DNA of 64,000 nucleotides from Pseudomonas asplenii (GTDB taxonomy: Bacteria; Pseudomonadota; Gammaproteobacteria; Pseudomonadales; Pseudomonadaceae). The stretch is from positions 4,030,001 to 4,094,000 of the forward strand of contig NZ_LT629777.1 in NCBI RefSeq assembly GCF_900105475.1, in the 5' to 3' direction. The position numbers and the translations under genes are program-made. Under the pieces are notes generated by a model. It was not told where the DNA came from and did not search any database. It was given only the letters and a program-made list of their open reading frames with translations. Within the stretch, counting starts at the first letter, position 1. Each line of letters starts with the position of its first letter. Positions 53,044 through 62,749 of this stretch are shown here, piece after piece.

Positions 53044-54624
53044 TTGGCTAGAAAGAAAAAGCCCGTGCTCGACCGTATCGATCTGGCGGGGCTTTCTTCC
53101 AATCGCAAAGATCTGTTCTTCGCTGCCATGGAAACCAGTCACAGTGCGATGATCGTGACCGATCCCGCTCAGCCCGACAACCCGATCATCTTTGCCAACC
53201 AGGCGTTCCTGAGTCTTGTGGGGTTTGAGCGCGACGAAGTCATCGGACGAAATTGCCGGTTCCTGCAGGGACCGGAAACCGACAAGCGTGTCCTGCAGCA
53301 GGTCCAGCTTGCGGTGCTGCACCACCATGAAGTGTGTGTGGAGGTGCTCAATTACCGTAAGGATGGCTCGGCCTTCTGGAACGAGCTGTTCATTTTTCCG
53401 TTATTCAACGAGCGCGGGCAACTGGTGTACTTTTTTGCCTCCCAGTTGGACGTGAGCCGGCGTCACGATGTGGAACCGCGTGTACGTCGCGCACAAGACC
53501 TGGAGGCCCTGGGGCAACTGACCGGCGGCATCGCCCATGATTTCAATAATCTGCTGCAGGTGATGGCCGGCTATCTCGAATTGATTCAACAGAGTGCCAA
53601 ACGCCCTGGCAGCGACCCGCAGCGCATTTTCAACAGCGCCAGTCATGCGCGAGCAGCGGCCGAAAAGGCTCAAGCCTTGACTCAGCAGTTATTGGCGTTT
53701 TCGCGCAAGCAACGGCTCGAAAGCCGGGTGACCAATCTGAACACCTTGCTGAGCAGCCCCGACTTCATGGCAGGTGCGCTGTATGAGGCCGCTCTGCAGG
53801 TGGAACTCGCCGACGATTTATGGAACTGCTGCATCGACCCTTCCCAGGCGCAGTTGGCAGTCCAGCAACTCCTATCGAACGCCCAGGAAGCGCTGGAGGG
53901 GTGCGCCGATCCGACGGTGACCGTCAAAACCTGCAACGTCCGGGTTCCAGGCGATCCCCTTGTTCAGCACGATGGGCTGGCCGAGGGATGCTACGTGAGC
54001 CTCTCGGTCAGCGATAATGGCAAAGGCATCGCAGCCGATATCCAGGAAAAAGTCATGCAGCCGTTCTTCACCACCAAGGAAGAAGGCAAGGGCTCTGGCC
54101 TGGGGCTGTCGATGGTCTATGGTTTCGTCAAGCAATCGGGGGGCACGGCCCGTCTCTCTTCGTATCCGGGCATCGGTACGACAATACGCCTGTATTTTCC
54201 GGCCGATGGCAGCCAGCTCTGCGACGAGCAGAAGCCGATCGATCCTCCCTCGCTGCGAGGCCGGGAGAGAATCCTGATAGTTGAGGACCGACCCGAGGTC
54301 GCGGAACTGGCACGGGTGATTCTGTCTGACTACGGTTACCCGGCAGACATAGCCCACGATGCCAGCAAGGCATTGACCCTGCTCAAGCATAAAACCTACG
54401 ACCTGGTGTTCAGCGACTTGATCATGCCGGGAGCAATGGATGGCGCGGCCCTGGCGCGCGAGATATCACGCTTGTATCCGCACATCAGAATCTTGCTCAC
54501 GACAGGTTATGCGAAAGATTCATTGGAGCGCGCGGATATCCAGGTGCATGAGTTCGAGCTGATTCTCAAACCTTACCAGCCCGCTGATCTACCCCGGAAA
54601 ATCCGCACGGTGCTCGACGCCTAG
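53044..54624 (+). CDS. LOV-domain hybrid histidine kinase (blue-light or PAS sensor)
   Basis: A 526-residue soluble kinase. PAS/LOV domain about 25-140 with the photoactive motif GRNCRFLQG (Cys71); phosphoacceptor [14 protein letters not shown] (His165); ATPase domain about 260-385 with SVSDNGKGI and [12 protein letters not shown]; and C-terminal receiver about 405-525 ([14 protein letters not shown], phosphoacceptor Asp in VFSDLIMPG). TTG start, but with a strong GGAGGT at the right distance. Because the receiver has no output domain, the signal probably passes to another protein. No response regulator gene adjoins. Confidence 0.9.
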   Translation: MARKKKPVLDRIDLAGLSSNRKDLFFAAMETSHSAMIVTDPAQPDNPIIFANQAFLSLVGFERDEVIGRNCRFLQGPETDKRVLQQVQLAVLHHHEVCVEVLNYRKDGSAFWNELFIFPLFNERGQLVYFFASQLDVSRRHDVEPRVRRAQDLEALGQLTGGIAHDFNNLLQVMAGYLELIQQSAKRPGSDPQRIFNSASHARAAAEKAQALTQQLLAFSRKQRLESRVTNLNTLLSSPDFMAGALYEAALQVELADDLWNCCIDPSQAQLAVQQLLSNAQEALEGCADPTVTVKTCNVRVPGDPLVQHDGLAEGCYVSLSVSDNGKGIAADIQEKVMQPFFTTKEEGKGSGLGLSMVYGFVKQSGGTARLSSYPGIGTTIRLYFPADGSQLCDEQKPIDPPSLRGRERILIVEDRPEVAELARVILSDYGYPADIAHDASKALTLLKHKTYDLVFSDLIMPGAMDGAALAREISRLYPHIRILLTTGYAKDSLERADIQVHEFELILKPYQPADLPRKIRTVLDA

Positions 54625-54637
54625 GTTCATAGGCGTC
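54616..54637 (+). terminator. Hairpin spanning the kinase stop codon
   Basis: GACGCCTA pairs perfectly with TAGGCGTC around a 6-nt loop; the stop codon TAG lies in the stem. Only a weak T-run follows. The next gene is convergent. Confidence 0.55.
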
Positions 54638-54725
54638 AATTGCTACTGGTTGTCCCTTGGGTGGCATACTGACAAGTGCCGATTTTTCGGCTTTTGTTGT
54701 GAAGTGCAGTGGCATGACTACGCGT

Positions 54726-55913
54726 TTAAGCCACTTGAGTTGCAAACCTCCCCACCGCTTCGACTACTCTTTTGGCTCCATCCTGAATCTCTACAATTAC
54801 CTGGCCTGCCTGCGTGGCCAGTTCCAGACCTTCTTCTGCTTGAGACTTACTGTTCGCCATCTCAGCTACGGTCTGGTCCACCAGCTTTTGATTCTCCAAA
54901 ACAACCGATGCGATCTCTTCAGTCGCTGTGCTGGTGCGCCCGGCCAATTGTCGAACCTCATCTGCAACGACGGCGAAACCTCGACCCTGCTCACCTGCGC
55001 GGGCAGCTTCAATAGCAGCATTCAATGCCAACAGATTGGTTTGCTGGGCAATACTACTGATCGTTTGAATAATCGAGCTGATTAACAGCGACTGCTTCCC
55101 GAGCGCTTCAACCCCGCCCGAGGCAGCCTGCATCTCGACAGCGACTTTGCGCATGGTGTGCATAGTGTCGTTGACCACGATTGCTCCACGTTGAGCAGTG
55201 ACATCGGTCTGTCGTGAGATTTCAAATGCAGTTTGGGCGGCCTCGCTGACCTCTCGTTCCCGGGCAACTTGCTCGGTAATTACCGTAGCAAACTTAACTA
55301 CCTTGCGTAACGTTCCCTCCGAGTCATACACCGGGTTGTAGGTTGCCTCCAACCATACAGTCTGACCGCGACTGTCAACCCGTTCAAATCGACCAGCAAC
55401 AAACTCACCCTTGTTCAACGTTGACCAAAAGTCCTTATATCGCTGAGACGAAGCTTCCTCCGGCTTGCAGAAAATGCGGTGGTGACTGCCTTTAGCTTGG
55501 CTAAGGTTGTAACCCATCGCCTTTAAAAACTGGTCATTGGCCATGATGACATGCCCGGAAAGATCGAATTCAATGACTGCCGTAGAACGAATCAAGGCGT
55601 CAATGAAGGAGGCGTTTTCCGATGCTTTTTCCAATCGGGAGGTAATGTTTGTCGCATAGCAGGTGATATGACTCAACAAGCCAGTCGCACCTGTCAACGG
55701 TTGCCAATGCGCATGTAACCACACCAATGACCCGTCAGCATGCAGGTATCTGTAATCGTCAGTAATGGATTTTCCAGCAGCGATGGCAGATCGGAAATTA
55801 TGAAAGCAGGGAAGCTTGGATACGTACGGCGGCACAATCTCGGCCATTGCGCGGCCCAGAAGCCGATCCACTTTTTTCGGCGCAGGGGGCGGGCTGTCGA
55901 TCGGAGGGTTCAT
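54726..55913 (-). CDS. Soluble PAS-PAS methyl-accepting chemotaxis protein, probably 5' truncated
   Basis: A 395-residue protein without membrane helices. A first PAS domain (incomplete at its start) with [20 protein letters not shown]; a second PAS at about 105-215 ([20 protein letters not shown]); and a signalling domain with the tip [20 protein letters not shown] and [12 protein letters not shown]. The domain order resembles Aer2/BdlA-like cytoplasmic receptors. The first PAS lacks about 30 N-terminal residues, replaced by a proline-rich stretch, and an in-frame stop lies four codons upstream of the ATG, so the gene cannot be longer here. No clear ribosome site precedes it. Confidence 0.78.
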   Translation of the reverse strand: MNPPIDSPPPAPKKVDRLLGRAMAEIVPPYVSKLPCFHNFRSAIAAGKSITDDYRYLHADGSLVWLHAHWQPLTGATGLLSHITCYATNITSRLEKASENASFIDALIRSTAVIEFDLSGHVIMANDQFLKAMGYNLSQAKGSHHRIFCKPEEASSQRYKDFWSTLNKGEFVAGRFERVDSRGQTVWLEATYNPVYDSEGTLRKVVKFATVITEQVAREREVSEAAQTAFEISRQTDVTAQRGAIVVNDTMHTMRKVAVEMQAASGGVEALGKQSLLISSIIQTISSIAQQTNLLALNAAIEAARAGEQGRGFAVVADEVRQLAGRTSTATEEIASVVLENQKLVDQTVAEMANSKSQAEEGLELATQAGQVIVEIQDGAKRVVEAVGRFATQVA

Positions 55914-56068
55914 GTCGCTTAGCTACCACCCCAGAGCCGCATAAGCCGATGCAACCAGTGGGTAGTCCGTACGAAGGCTGGATGGAACTTTCTCTATGGC
56001 AGGGCTGCCCACGTTGATAAGGGGCTGCTCGTCGCTGGCTCCAGTTGAAACATCCAGGGAGCATCGAT

Positions 56069-56626
56069 ATGGCCGATCCATTACGGGAGTATCAACACAA
56101 ACGCGACCTCAATACGACGCCTGAACCCGTGGGACGCCAAAAGCACAAGCGGTCAGGCAGAGCGCTGCACTATTGCATTCAGAAGCATGATGCCAGCCAC
56201 CTGCATTACGACTTCCGCCTGGAGCTTGATGGCACGTTGAAAAGCTGGGCCATCCCCAAGGGGCCTTCTCTGGATCCCTCAGTCCGCCGTCTTGCCATAC
56301 ACGTTGAGGACCACCCCATGGAGTACGCCACTTTCGAGGGGCATATTCCCGAGGGGCACTATGGCGCAGGCGATGTGATTGTGTGGGACCAGGGAATATG
56401 GAGCCCCGAGGGGGACCCGCATGAAGGTTACGTACAGGGCAGGCTGCGATTTATCCTGCTGGGCGAAAAGCTCGCGGGAAGATGGAACCTGTTTCGTACC
56501 CGCCTGGCTGGCAAGAAGGAACAATGGCTATTGGTTAAATCCAACGATGAGCAGGCCCGGGCTGAAGCTGATTACAACGTCCTGGAGGCTCAGCCTGAGA
56601 GTGTACTCAGTGGCCTCCCTCTGTGA
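56069..56626 (+). CDS. Stand-alone LigD 3'-phosphoesterase domain protein
   Basis: A 185-residue protein matching the N-terminal phosphoesterase domain of bacterial DNA ligase D: HYCIQKHDASHLHYDFRLEL with the metal-binding histidines, LKSWAIPKGPS, AIHVEDHPMEYATFEGHIPE, and WNLFRTR. The family trims 3' ends in non-homologous end joining. The full LigD of pseudomonads continues into ligase and polymerase domains, absent here: the frame stops after VLSGLPL. Stand-alone versions exist, so this may be a natural single-domain gene or a truncated LigD. GGGAG precedes the start. Confidence 0.85.
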   Translation: MADPLREYQHKRDLNTTPEPVGRQKHKRSGRALHYCIQKHDASHLHYDFRLELDGTLKSWAIPKGPSLDPSVRRLAIHVEDHPMEYATFEGHIPEGHYGAGDVIVWDQGIWSPEGDPHEGYVQGRLRFILLGEKLAGRWNLFRTRLAGKKEQWLLVKSNDEQARAEADYNVLEAQPESVLSGLPL

Positions 56627-56627
56627 G

Positions 56628-57854
56628 TCATCCGTTTTCTCCCTCGCGACAGCCCATGTGTTGCACGCGGGGAGCCATCGGGTGCAGGTACTGCTTATGT
56701 GCCGGCAGCCAGCCAGCAATCGCCGGAAAATGCCGGATGCAGTGAAAGCACAGAAAGATCAGGGGCGCCCTCCACCAGTAACCGCGGATCATCCGTTCAA
56801 GTGTGATGCGCTTGCAGTCTGAGTGGATGAGTTGGCGAAGATGATTGTGCAGGTGTTCGTTGAACAGGTTATCGCGGATGAACAGATTGGCTTCCAGGTT
56901 CAACGCCAGGCTCAGCGGATCGAGATTGCTGGAGCCTACCGTGGCCCATTCATCGTCCACCAGGGCGACCTTTCCATGCAGGGGGCGACGACAATATTCG
57001 AAGACCCTGACGCCATCGCGCAGCAGGTAGTTATACAACAGCCTGGAGAGTGAACGTACCCAACGCATGTCCGGCTGCCCCTGAAGAATCAGCGTCACCT
57101 CCACCCCGCGTCGGGCAACATTGCGCAGTTCCCGAAGCAAACGATAACCCGGAAAGAAATAGGCGTTGGCAACCATCACTCGAAAGCGGGCGGCCTGAAG
57201 GGCTGCCAGGTACTGGCCCTCGATCGCAGTGGTGTGATGCTGATTGTCACGTTCAAGCAACCGTGCCCATGCCTGTCCGCCGTCAGGGCGTGTGGGGGCC
57301 GCTCGCCGCCTGGGAGGTTCTTCTGCGAGCAGGTGCAGGCAACAGTCTTCTATCTGGGCCACAACGGGGCCGGTGACCTCTACCGCATAGTCCTGTTTGG
57401 CCATGGGGCCGGATTCTTCCAGGTGATCAGCCGCATAGTTGAGCCCGCCGATAAACGCCAGCTGGCCATCAATCACGACGATCTTGCGATGCAGACGCCG
57501 AAAGATATGGGTGCGAAGGCCCATCAAGCGTGGTTGCGGATCGAATACATGCAGGCGCACGCCCGCTGATGTCATGGCCTGGATGAACGTCGGAGGCAGG
57601 TTGGCGGTACCGTAGCCATCGACCGTGACATCAATCTGTACGCCCCGTTGTGAGGCCTCTATGAGTACCTGCTGTAGTGCCTTACCAACGACATCATCAA
57701 AGAGGATGAAGGTTTCAAGCAGCACACGTTGTCGAGCGCGGCGAATGCTGTCGAAGACACGGCTGTAATAGTCATTGCCATTGATCAGCAATTGGACGTC
57801 ATTGCCTTCCAGCCAGGGGGCGTTCACAGCGCCAGCTCCACCACCGGGGATCAT
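56628..57854 (-). CDS. clsB: Cardiolipin synthase ClsB-like phospholipase D family protein
   Basis: A 408-residue protein with two phospholipase D HKD motifs: HRKIVVIDGQLAFIGGLN near residue 122 and HGKVALVDDEWATVGSSNLD near residue 293. Length and spacing match ClsB, which makes cardiolipin at the inner membrane; the C-terminal stretch LIFLCFHCIRHFPAIAGWLP could be a membrane anchor. It is convergent with the LigD gene, whose stop is one base away. The start (ATG 57854) has no strong ribosome site, so it could lie slightly downstream. Confidence 0.85.
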   Translation of the reverse strand: MIPGGGAGAVNAPWLEGNDVQLLINGNDYYSRVFDSIRRARQRVLLETFILFDDVVGKALQQVLIEASQRGVQIDVTVDGYGTANLPPTFIQAMTSAGVRLHVFDPQPRLMGLRTHIFRRLHRKIVVIDGQLAFIGGLNYAADHLEESGPMAKQDYAVEVTGPVVAQIEDCCLHLLAEEPPRRRAAPTRPDGGQAWARLLERDNQHHTTAIEGQYLAALQAARFRVMVANAYFFPGYRLLRELRNVARRGVEVTLILQGQPDMRWVRSLSRLLYNYLLRDGVRVFEYCRRPLHGKVALVDDEWATVGSSNLDPLSLALNLEANLFIRDNLFNEHLHNHLRQLIHSDCKRITLERMIRGYWWRAPLIFLCFHCIRHFPAIAGWLPAHKQYLHPMAPRVQHMGCREGENG

Positions 57855-57919
57855 CCAGCGTCTGGATAGATGGGGGGATGCGCTTTAACCTGACGCTGGA
57901 TAATGCGGTACCTGCTCTA

Positions 57920-58480
57920 TCAGGCTGCTAGCAGAGCCTGGGCGATTGCCTGGTTGAAGTCTGCAAGATCACCCGGGTTGCGGGAGGTAATCAACCTCCA
58001 GCCATTGGCCGGGCATTCCTTGACGCCAGCATCGACCCATTGAGCCTTGGCATTGATCAGGTCGGTACGTACGCTGGGGTAGGAAGTGAGTGTTTTGCCA
58101 GCGATCACGCCTACATCAATCAGTGTCCAGGGCCCGTGACAGATAGAGGCGACGATCTTGCCCGCTTTGACAAAATCGTTGATCAGACGAAGGGCGTCTG
58201 CATCCTGGCGTAGCGTATCGGCGTTGACGGTGCCTCCTGGAATCAACAGCGCATCGAAGCCATCGCTGTTCAGATCAGCCAATCTTGCGTCGGACTCGAC
58301 CTGTTTGTCCTTGTCGGTATCGTGAAGGAAGGTCTGCGTTGTCCCTCCTTTGCAGGAACCATGAATCACTGTCGCACCCCGTTCACGCAAGTTCTCCAGC
58401 GGTTTTAACAGTTCGTCTCGCTCGATACCGGTATTGGAGGTGATGATGAGTACTTTTTTGCTCTGCAGGTTTGTGTTCAT
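57920..58480 (-). CDS. DJ-1/PfpI family protein (glutamine-amidotransferase-like)
   Basis: A 186-residue protein of the PfpI subgroup. Nucleophile Cys114 followed by His115 in VASICHGPW, conserved ALLIPGGT near residue 78, and GVKECPANGWRLITSRNPGD at the C-terminal end. Relatives are stress-related proteases, glyoxalases or deglycases; the exact reaction is not settled. It is separated by about 150 nt from the ClpP-like gene on the same strand. Confidence 0.88.
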   Translation of the reverse strand: MNTNLQSKKVLIITSNTGIERDELLKPLENLRERGATVIHGSCKGGTTQTFLHDTDKDKQVESDARLADLNSDGFDALLIPGGTVNADTLRQDADALRLINDFVKAGKIVASICHGPWTLIDVGVIAGKTLTSYPSVRTDLINAKAQWVDAGVKECPANGWRLITSRNPGDLADFNQAIAQALLAA

Positions 58481-58633
58481 GGGGATAATTCTCCACTGTC
58501 AATAAGGGTGGTCTTCATGTGAAGTCGGCGCCATCTTCGAAGTTCAGAATTCTTCTCAGATGTTTTGCCATTTCCAAATCTCCGCTCACGGCGCGCACCC
58601 GCGCAGGTGAAGTATCGAGTTACTGGCTTGGGC

Positions 58634-59191
58634 TTATTCTGCGCTGACTTTCCAGTGTTTGACGCCTTCGGCGAACACGATTTGTCTGACCTCATGGGCA
58701 ATACCATAGGCCAGTGAGTCATGAGCGGCGATCACCTTCTCCTCGGCCGATAGGCACTTGAAAATGTCCAGTTGGGTGGCGGCCTCGGTTGTCTCGATTT
58801 CGTAGATTTTCACGTACCGCGCCAGGTCATTGTCCAAGCTCGATAGGTACTCGCGCAGCCTTTGGTGATCCACCGAATTTTGGCTGAAGTACCAATTCAT
58901 GGGGTGAATCAGAAAACGTGAGTGGGGTGCGGTGATACGTCGATGGGCGGCGAGAAACATGATGATGCCCATCGATTCGATGTTGCCTGCATTGATCGCG
59001 CACAGCGGCACTGGCAAGGACTTGAGGAAGGTGTACAGCGTGAAACCGAAATTGGTACTGCCGCCAGTGGTGGACAGGTTGAGCAGCAGCGACTGAGCAC
59101 CTTGTTCGATGGCCTCCAGGCAGCAGTTTCGAAAACGCTCGGTGGTGCCCTGATCGATCTGGCAGTGAAAATGCACGACGTGTTCGCTCAT
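58634..59191 (-). CDS. ClpP-like serine protease
   Basis: A 185-residue protein with the ClpP fold signature. Catalytic Ser73 in NIESMGIIMFLA, His96 in SRFLIHPMNWYF, and a matching aspartate (Asp142) in LDIFKCLSAEEKV, which aligns with the DRDNFMSAEEA of true ClpP. It is shorter and clearly diverged from housekeeping ClpP, and no Clp ATPase gene adjoins. Its ATG overlaps the stop of the thiamine-diphosphate enzyme, so translation is coupled. The substrate is unknown. Confidence 0.85.
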   Translation of the reverse strand: MSEHVVHFHCQIDQGTTERFRNCCLEAIEQGAQSLLLNLSTTGGSTNFGFTLYTFLKSLPVPLCAINAGNIESMGIIMFLAAHRRITAPHSRFLIHPMNWYFSQNSVDHQRLREYLSSLDNDLARYVKIYEIETTEAATQLDIFKCLSAEEKVIAAHDSLAYGIAHEVRQIVFAEGVKHWKVSAE

Positions 59192-60988
59192 GGGGTCAGC
59201 CTCTTGCGTTTGGGCAGTACCCGGCTTACCACCTGCCTGGCTGTCTGCAGGATGATGCCTGCTTCATCGGGGTCGCCCTGGGCCAGGGCCGAGACCAGTT
59301 TTCTGGCTTGCTCAAGCTTGATATGTGCGGGCAGCGGTGGGACGTCGGGGTCGGTCTTGAATTCGATCACCACCGGACAGTCGGCGGCCAGGGCCTGCTC
59401 CCAGGCTGGTGCGACGTCTTCTTCACGCTCGACGAAGATGCCCTTGAGACCGATGGAAATCGCGAACAGGTGGTAGGGCACGTCCGGAATGTTCTGCGAG
59501 GCTTCGAACTTGGGATCACCTTGCATGACGCGCTGTTCCCAGGTCACCTGGTTCAGGTCTTCGTTATTGAAGATCGCGCAGATCCATCGAGGGCTTTGCC
59601 ACTGCCGCCAGTACTTGGCCACGGTGATCAGTTCGGCCATGTTGTTCATCTGCATGGCGCCGTCGCCGACCAACGCCACCACCGTGCGCTGCGGGTGGGC
59701 GAATTTGGCGGCGATGGCATAAGGCACTGCGGCGCCCATCGAGGCCAGGCCGCCGGACAGCGAGCACTGCATGCCGCGACGGATCTGCAGGTCGCGGGCG
59801 TACCAGTTGGCGCAGGAGCCGGAGTCGCTGGTGATGATCGCGTCGTCCGGAAGGCGGGGTGACAGTTCGAACACCACCCGTTGCGGGTTGATCGGGTCGG
59901 CCTTGACCAGGGCGCGTTTTTCCAGGGTCTTGTCCCAACTGGCACGCCAGCCCTCGACTTTCTTGCGCCACTGGCGGCGGCGCTTGTGTTCGAGCAGCGG
60001 CAGCAGCGCCTGCAGGGTCTGGGCGGCATCCCCCTGCAGGTTGACCTCCATCGGATAGCGCAGGCTGAGCATGCCCGGCCGCAGATCGATCTGTACTCCG
60101 CGTGCCTGGCCTTCCTTGGGCAGAAACTCGGCATACGGAAACCCAGAGCCGATCATCAACAAGGTGTCGCATTCATTCATCAGCTTGTAGCTGGGTTCGG
60201 TGCCCAGCAGGCCGATCGAACCGGTCACCCAGGGCAGGTCATCGGGCAGTACAGCCTTGCCCAGAAGGGCCTTGGCGACCCCGGCCCCCAGCTTCTCGGC
60301 CACGGCGATGACCTCTTCGGTGGCCTGAAATGCGCCGGCCCCGACCAGAATCGCAACCTTGTCCCCAGCGTTCAGGACCTCGGCCGCGCGCTGCAGGTCC
60401 TGTGCATGGGGGAATCACCCGTGGGGCGCTGTAGCCGAGGCCCGAATGCGCGGTGCCATGGACGTGACGTGGCTCCTGGTATTCGAGGTCCTGCAGATCG
60501 TTAGGCAGTATCAAGGCCGTGACGCGTCGTTCGCCGATGGCGATCCGCAGTGCCCGGTCGACCAGGTGGCGCACCTGGGAGGGTTCGCAGGCCTGCTGGA
60601 CGAATGCGCAGGCGACGTCCTTGAACATCGACACCAGGTCCAGTTCCTTCTGGTAATGGCTGCCCAGCGCAGTGCGCGCCTGCTGCCCGACGATCGCCAA
60701 CACGGGCATGTGATCCATCTGGGCATCGTAGAGACCGGTCAGCAGGTGCGAGGCACCCGGGCCTGAGGTGGCGATACACACCCCGGGTTCGCCAGTGAAC
60801 TTGGCATGAGCGGTAGCCATGAAGGCGGCCATTTCCTCGTGACGGGCCTGGATGAATTCAATTTTGCCCTGGCTTCGGTTGAGGGCACCGAAGACACCGT
60901 TGATACCGTCTCCCGGATAGCCATAGATGCGTCGTACGCCCCACTGATACAAGCGTTCCACTAGAAAATCGCCTACGGTCATGTTCAT
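59188..60988 (-). pseudogene. Thiamine-diphosphate enzyme (pyruvate oxidase/acetolactate synthase family), frameshifted
   Basis: Two frames join into one PoxB-like protein of about 600 residues. The first, from 60988, has FMATAHAKFTGEPGVCIATS and reads correctly to APRVIP. The second continues EEVIAVAEKLGAGVAKALLG through the cofactor region (LVGDGAMQMNNMAELITVAK ... NN) to the end. The break is at a run of five G (60408-60412): with four, the product reads IPHAQDLQRAAEVLNAGDKV in one frame. This may be a real mutation, a phase-variable run, or a sequencing error. Good ribosome site (GAGGTG) at the start. Confidence 0.82.
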
Positions 60989-61160
60989 CGAACACCTCGT
61001 TGCTTACGAAAATGACATCGCGAGGGAAGGGCGCCTGGAGGCTCTGAGCTCAACCCGGCTACCTGTGCACGCCATGGATTACTGATGGGGGCTGGGTGCG
61101 GCGGCCGGCAACGGCTGCGAATTGACCCGATGCTTCAAGTGCTGCTGCATGTCGCCCGTT

Positions 61161-61412
61161 TCATTCGGTTTGTTCCTGAAACGCCTCCCTGGCTTGCTCC
61201 CAGGCCTTTCGGGCCTGCGCGTACTTGGCGGCGGCTGCGGCCTTGGCGAGTCGAAATTTCTCCAGTGTGTCTGACGTGACGACGCCGTCGCTGAGCAGGT
61301 CGTAGGCTTCGTCATCCAGCCTGGCCGCCTCCTTGAATAGGTGGTTGCTGCGTTCGGTTGCAGCTAGCCACCGGGTTTTGGTGGTCTTTTGGTTATTCGC
61401 TCTCCGGTTCAT
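61161..61412 (-). CDS. Small helical protein, unknown function
   Basis: An 83-residue, alanine- and lysine-rich protein predicted to be mostly helix or coiled coil (DTLEKFRLAKAAAAAKYAQA, then KAWEQAREAFQEQTE). A strong AAGGAGG lies before the ATG at 61412, so the gene is probably real; the longer frame is rejected. I recognise no family. Neighbours are small Pseudomonas-type genes. Confidence 0.65.
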   Translation of the reverse strand: MNRRANNQKTTKTRWLAATERSNHLFKEAARLDDEAYDLLSDGVVTSDTLEKFRLAKAAAAAKYAQARKAWEQAREAFQEQTE

Positions 61413-61483
61413 GACACGCCTCCTTTTTCTGGTTTGTCTTTCAAATGAGGGGAGCCAGCCTGAGTGATGGCCTCCGTAACCGA

Positions 61484-61753
61484 TCAATCGGGTGGCGGTG
61501 GGATGTAGGGTTTTGGAACAAAAGGTGCTTCGCCGGAACGCCACCATTTCACGTTCTCGACGCCATATCGTTCAGCGAGCGGTTTACTGATCCGTTTGAC
61601 GCGCTCTCGGGCGAATCGGGGAATACGGCCTATGCCTGCATCGCAACAAGCCCAATGCCAGGCCTCGGCGTTATTCATGGCGGATGCTCTGATGATGAAA
61701 GATCTGTGCTCGCCATGAAGAAAGTATTCGATGATGAAAAGTTCGTTATTCAT
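61484..61753 (-). CDS. Small conserved Pseudomonas protein (DUF6555-like)
   Basis: An 89-residue protein with the pattern IEYFLHGEHRSFIIRASAMN, then AEAWHWACCDAGIGRIPRFA and PLAERYGVENVKWW, which I recognise as a small family widespread in Pseudomonas (probably DUF6555) with no known role. AGGAGGAG precedes the ATG at 61753. The C-terminus is proline-rich. Confidence 0.72.
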   Translation of the reverse strand: MNNELFIIEYFLHGEHRSFIIRASAMNNAEAWHWACCDAGIGRIPRFARERVKRISKPLAERYGVENVKWWRSGEAPFVPKPYIPPPPD

Positions 61754-62152
61754 TTCTCCTCCTTGCTGTGTGAATTGGGCAGACTGCCGAACTAGGAGGT
61801 TCAAATTTTTTATAATTGATTTGAATTGGGTGATATCAATAGGCCTGCAAGTTACTTGTTTGAGTGATGGGTTGGCGTTGTTGCTGAGGAAAACATGTAC
61901 ATGGATTTATTTTTTGTACATGTTTTGTATAATTGTTATATGAATATCATCATATTGCGGGGCGCTATAGCGTCATTGCAGTGAGTGCACTCGAAGGCGC
62001 TTGATGCAGCAGTCGTATTACGTTCTGTCGGATTTGAATGAAATAAATGAAATTATTATCGCCGTGGGTGGGTCCTTGCTGAGAGTTTATCTTTTACTGA
62101 CTCAGGGCAGTCCGCCACAAAATGATGCAACTGAATACGAGAACCTGTTGCG
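61754..62152. other. AT-rich intergenic region
   Basis: About 400 bases with clearly lower GC than the surroundings and no supportable gene. It contains the 12-bp inverted repeat at 61890-61926 and a TATAAT-like box at 61928-61933. Confidence 0.6.
61890..61926. promoter_or_regulatory. 12-bp perfect inverted repeat
   Basis: AAAACATGTACA (61890-61901) and TGTACATGTTTT (61915-61926) are perfect inverted arms with a 13-nt spacer, followed at once by TATAAT (61928-61933). It could be an operator overlapping a promoter reading rightwards, or an RNA stem. Confidence 0.6.
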
Positions 62153-62689
62153 ATGACCCGTATCCTTACATCTCAGGTCAATGAAGATGACCTGACCGAG
62201 CAAAATGCCAAGATGTTCGGCTCTCCCAAGGAGCGTCTGGATTTCTATCGCCGTGAAATCCAGTATGAAACCACGATCCTGTCCAATCGGACGGATGCTT
62301 ACCTGAGTGCCCAGTCCTTTCTGGTGATCGCTTTCGCGTCCTGTATGGCCAACCTCAATCCGGATTGGGGCAAGCTCTTCACGCTGTCCCTGCCGCCGAT
62401 ATTGGCCTTGCTCGGCCTCCTCAGTTCTCTGAACGCCTGGCCTGGCATCAAGGCGGCGTACGACATCATCGATCACTGGCATTTCAAGCAAAGCCAGCTA
62501 TTGCAAAGTGAGCCGGTGATGGGGCTGGCCTACGATGAATCGCCGTTGTTCTGTGCGACTGAATCAACGCACCGGGGGTACCGCAAATCACTGCTTTTCT
62601 CTCTGCGTTCCCCGCTGCTTTTTGCCCTCTTCTGGCTGTTGCTCGCAGGCTGGTCGGTCATTGTGCAGACCGTCAGCTTCGGTGCTTGA
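62153..62689 (+). CDS. Conserved membrane protein, unknown function
   Basis: A 178-residue protein with three likely membrane segments: about 52-66 (SFLVIAFASCMANL), 76-95 (LSLPPILALLGLLSSL) and 152-170 (PLLFALFWLLLAGWSVIVQT). The first is preceded by the charged RLDFYRREIQYETTILSNRT. Similar proteins occur in other pseudomonads, but no function is known to me. No strong ribosome site precedes the ATG. Confidence 0.65.
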   Translation: MTRILTSQVNEDDLTEQNAKMFGSPKERLDFYRREIQYETTILSNRTDAYLSAQSFLVIAFASCMANLNPDWGKLFTLSLPPILALLGLLSSLNAWPGIKAAYDIIDHWHFKQSQLLQSEPVMGLAYDESPLFCATESTHRGYRKSLLFSLRSPLLFALFWLLLAGWSVIVQTVSFGA

Positions 62690-62749
62690 AAAGGATGGAT
62701 CGCGCGTCTGGTCCTGCTTGAGACACAAGGACGCGCCTGAAGACGGCAG

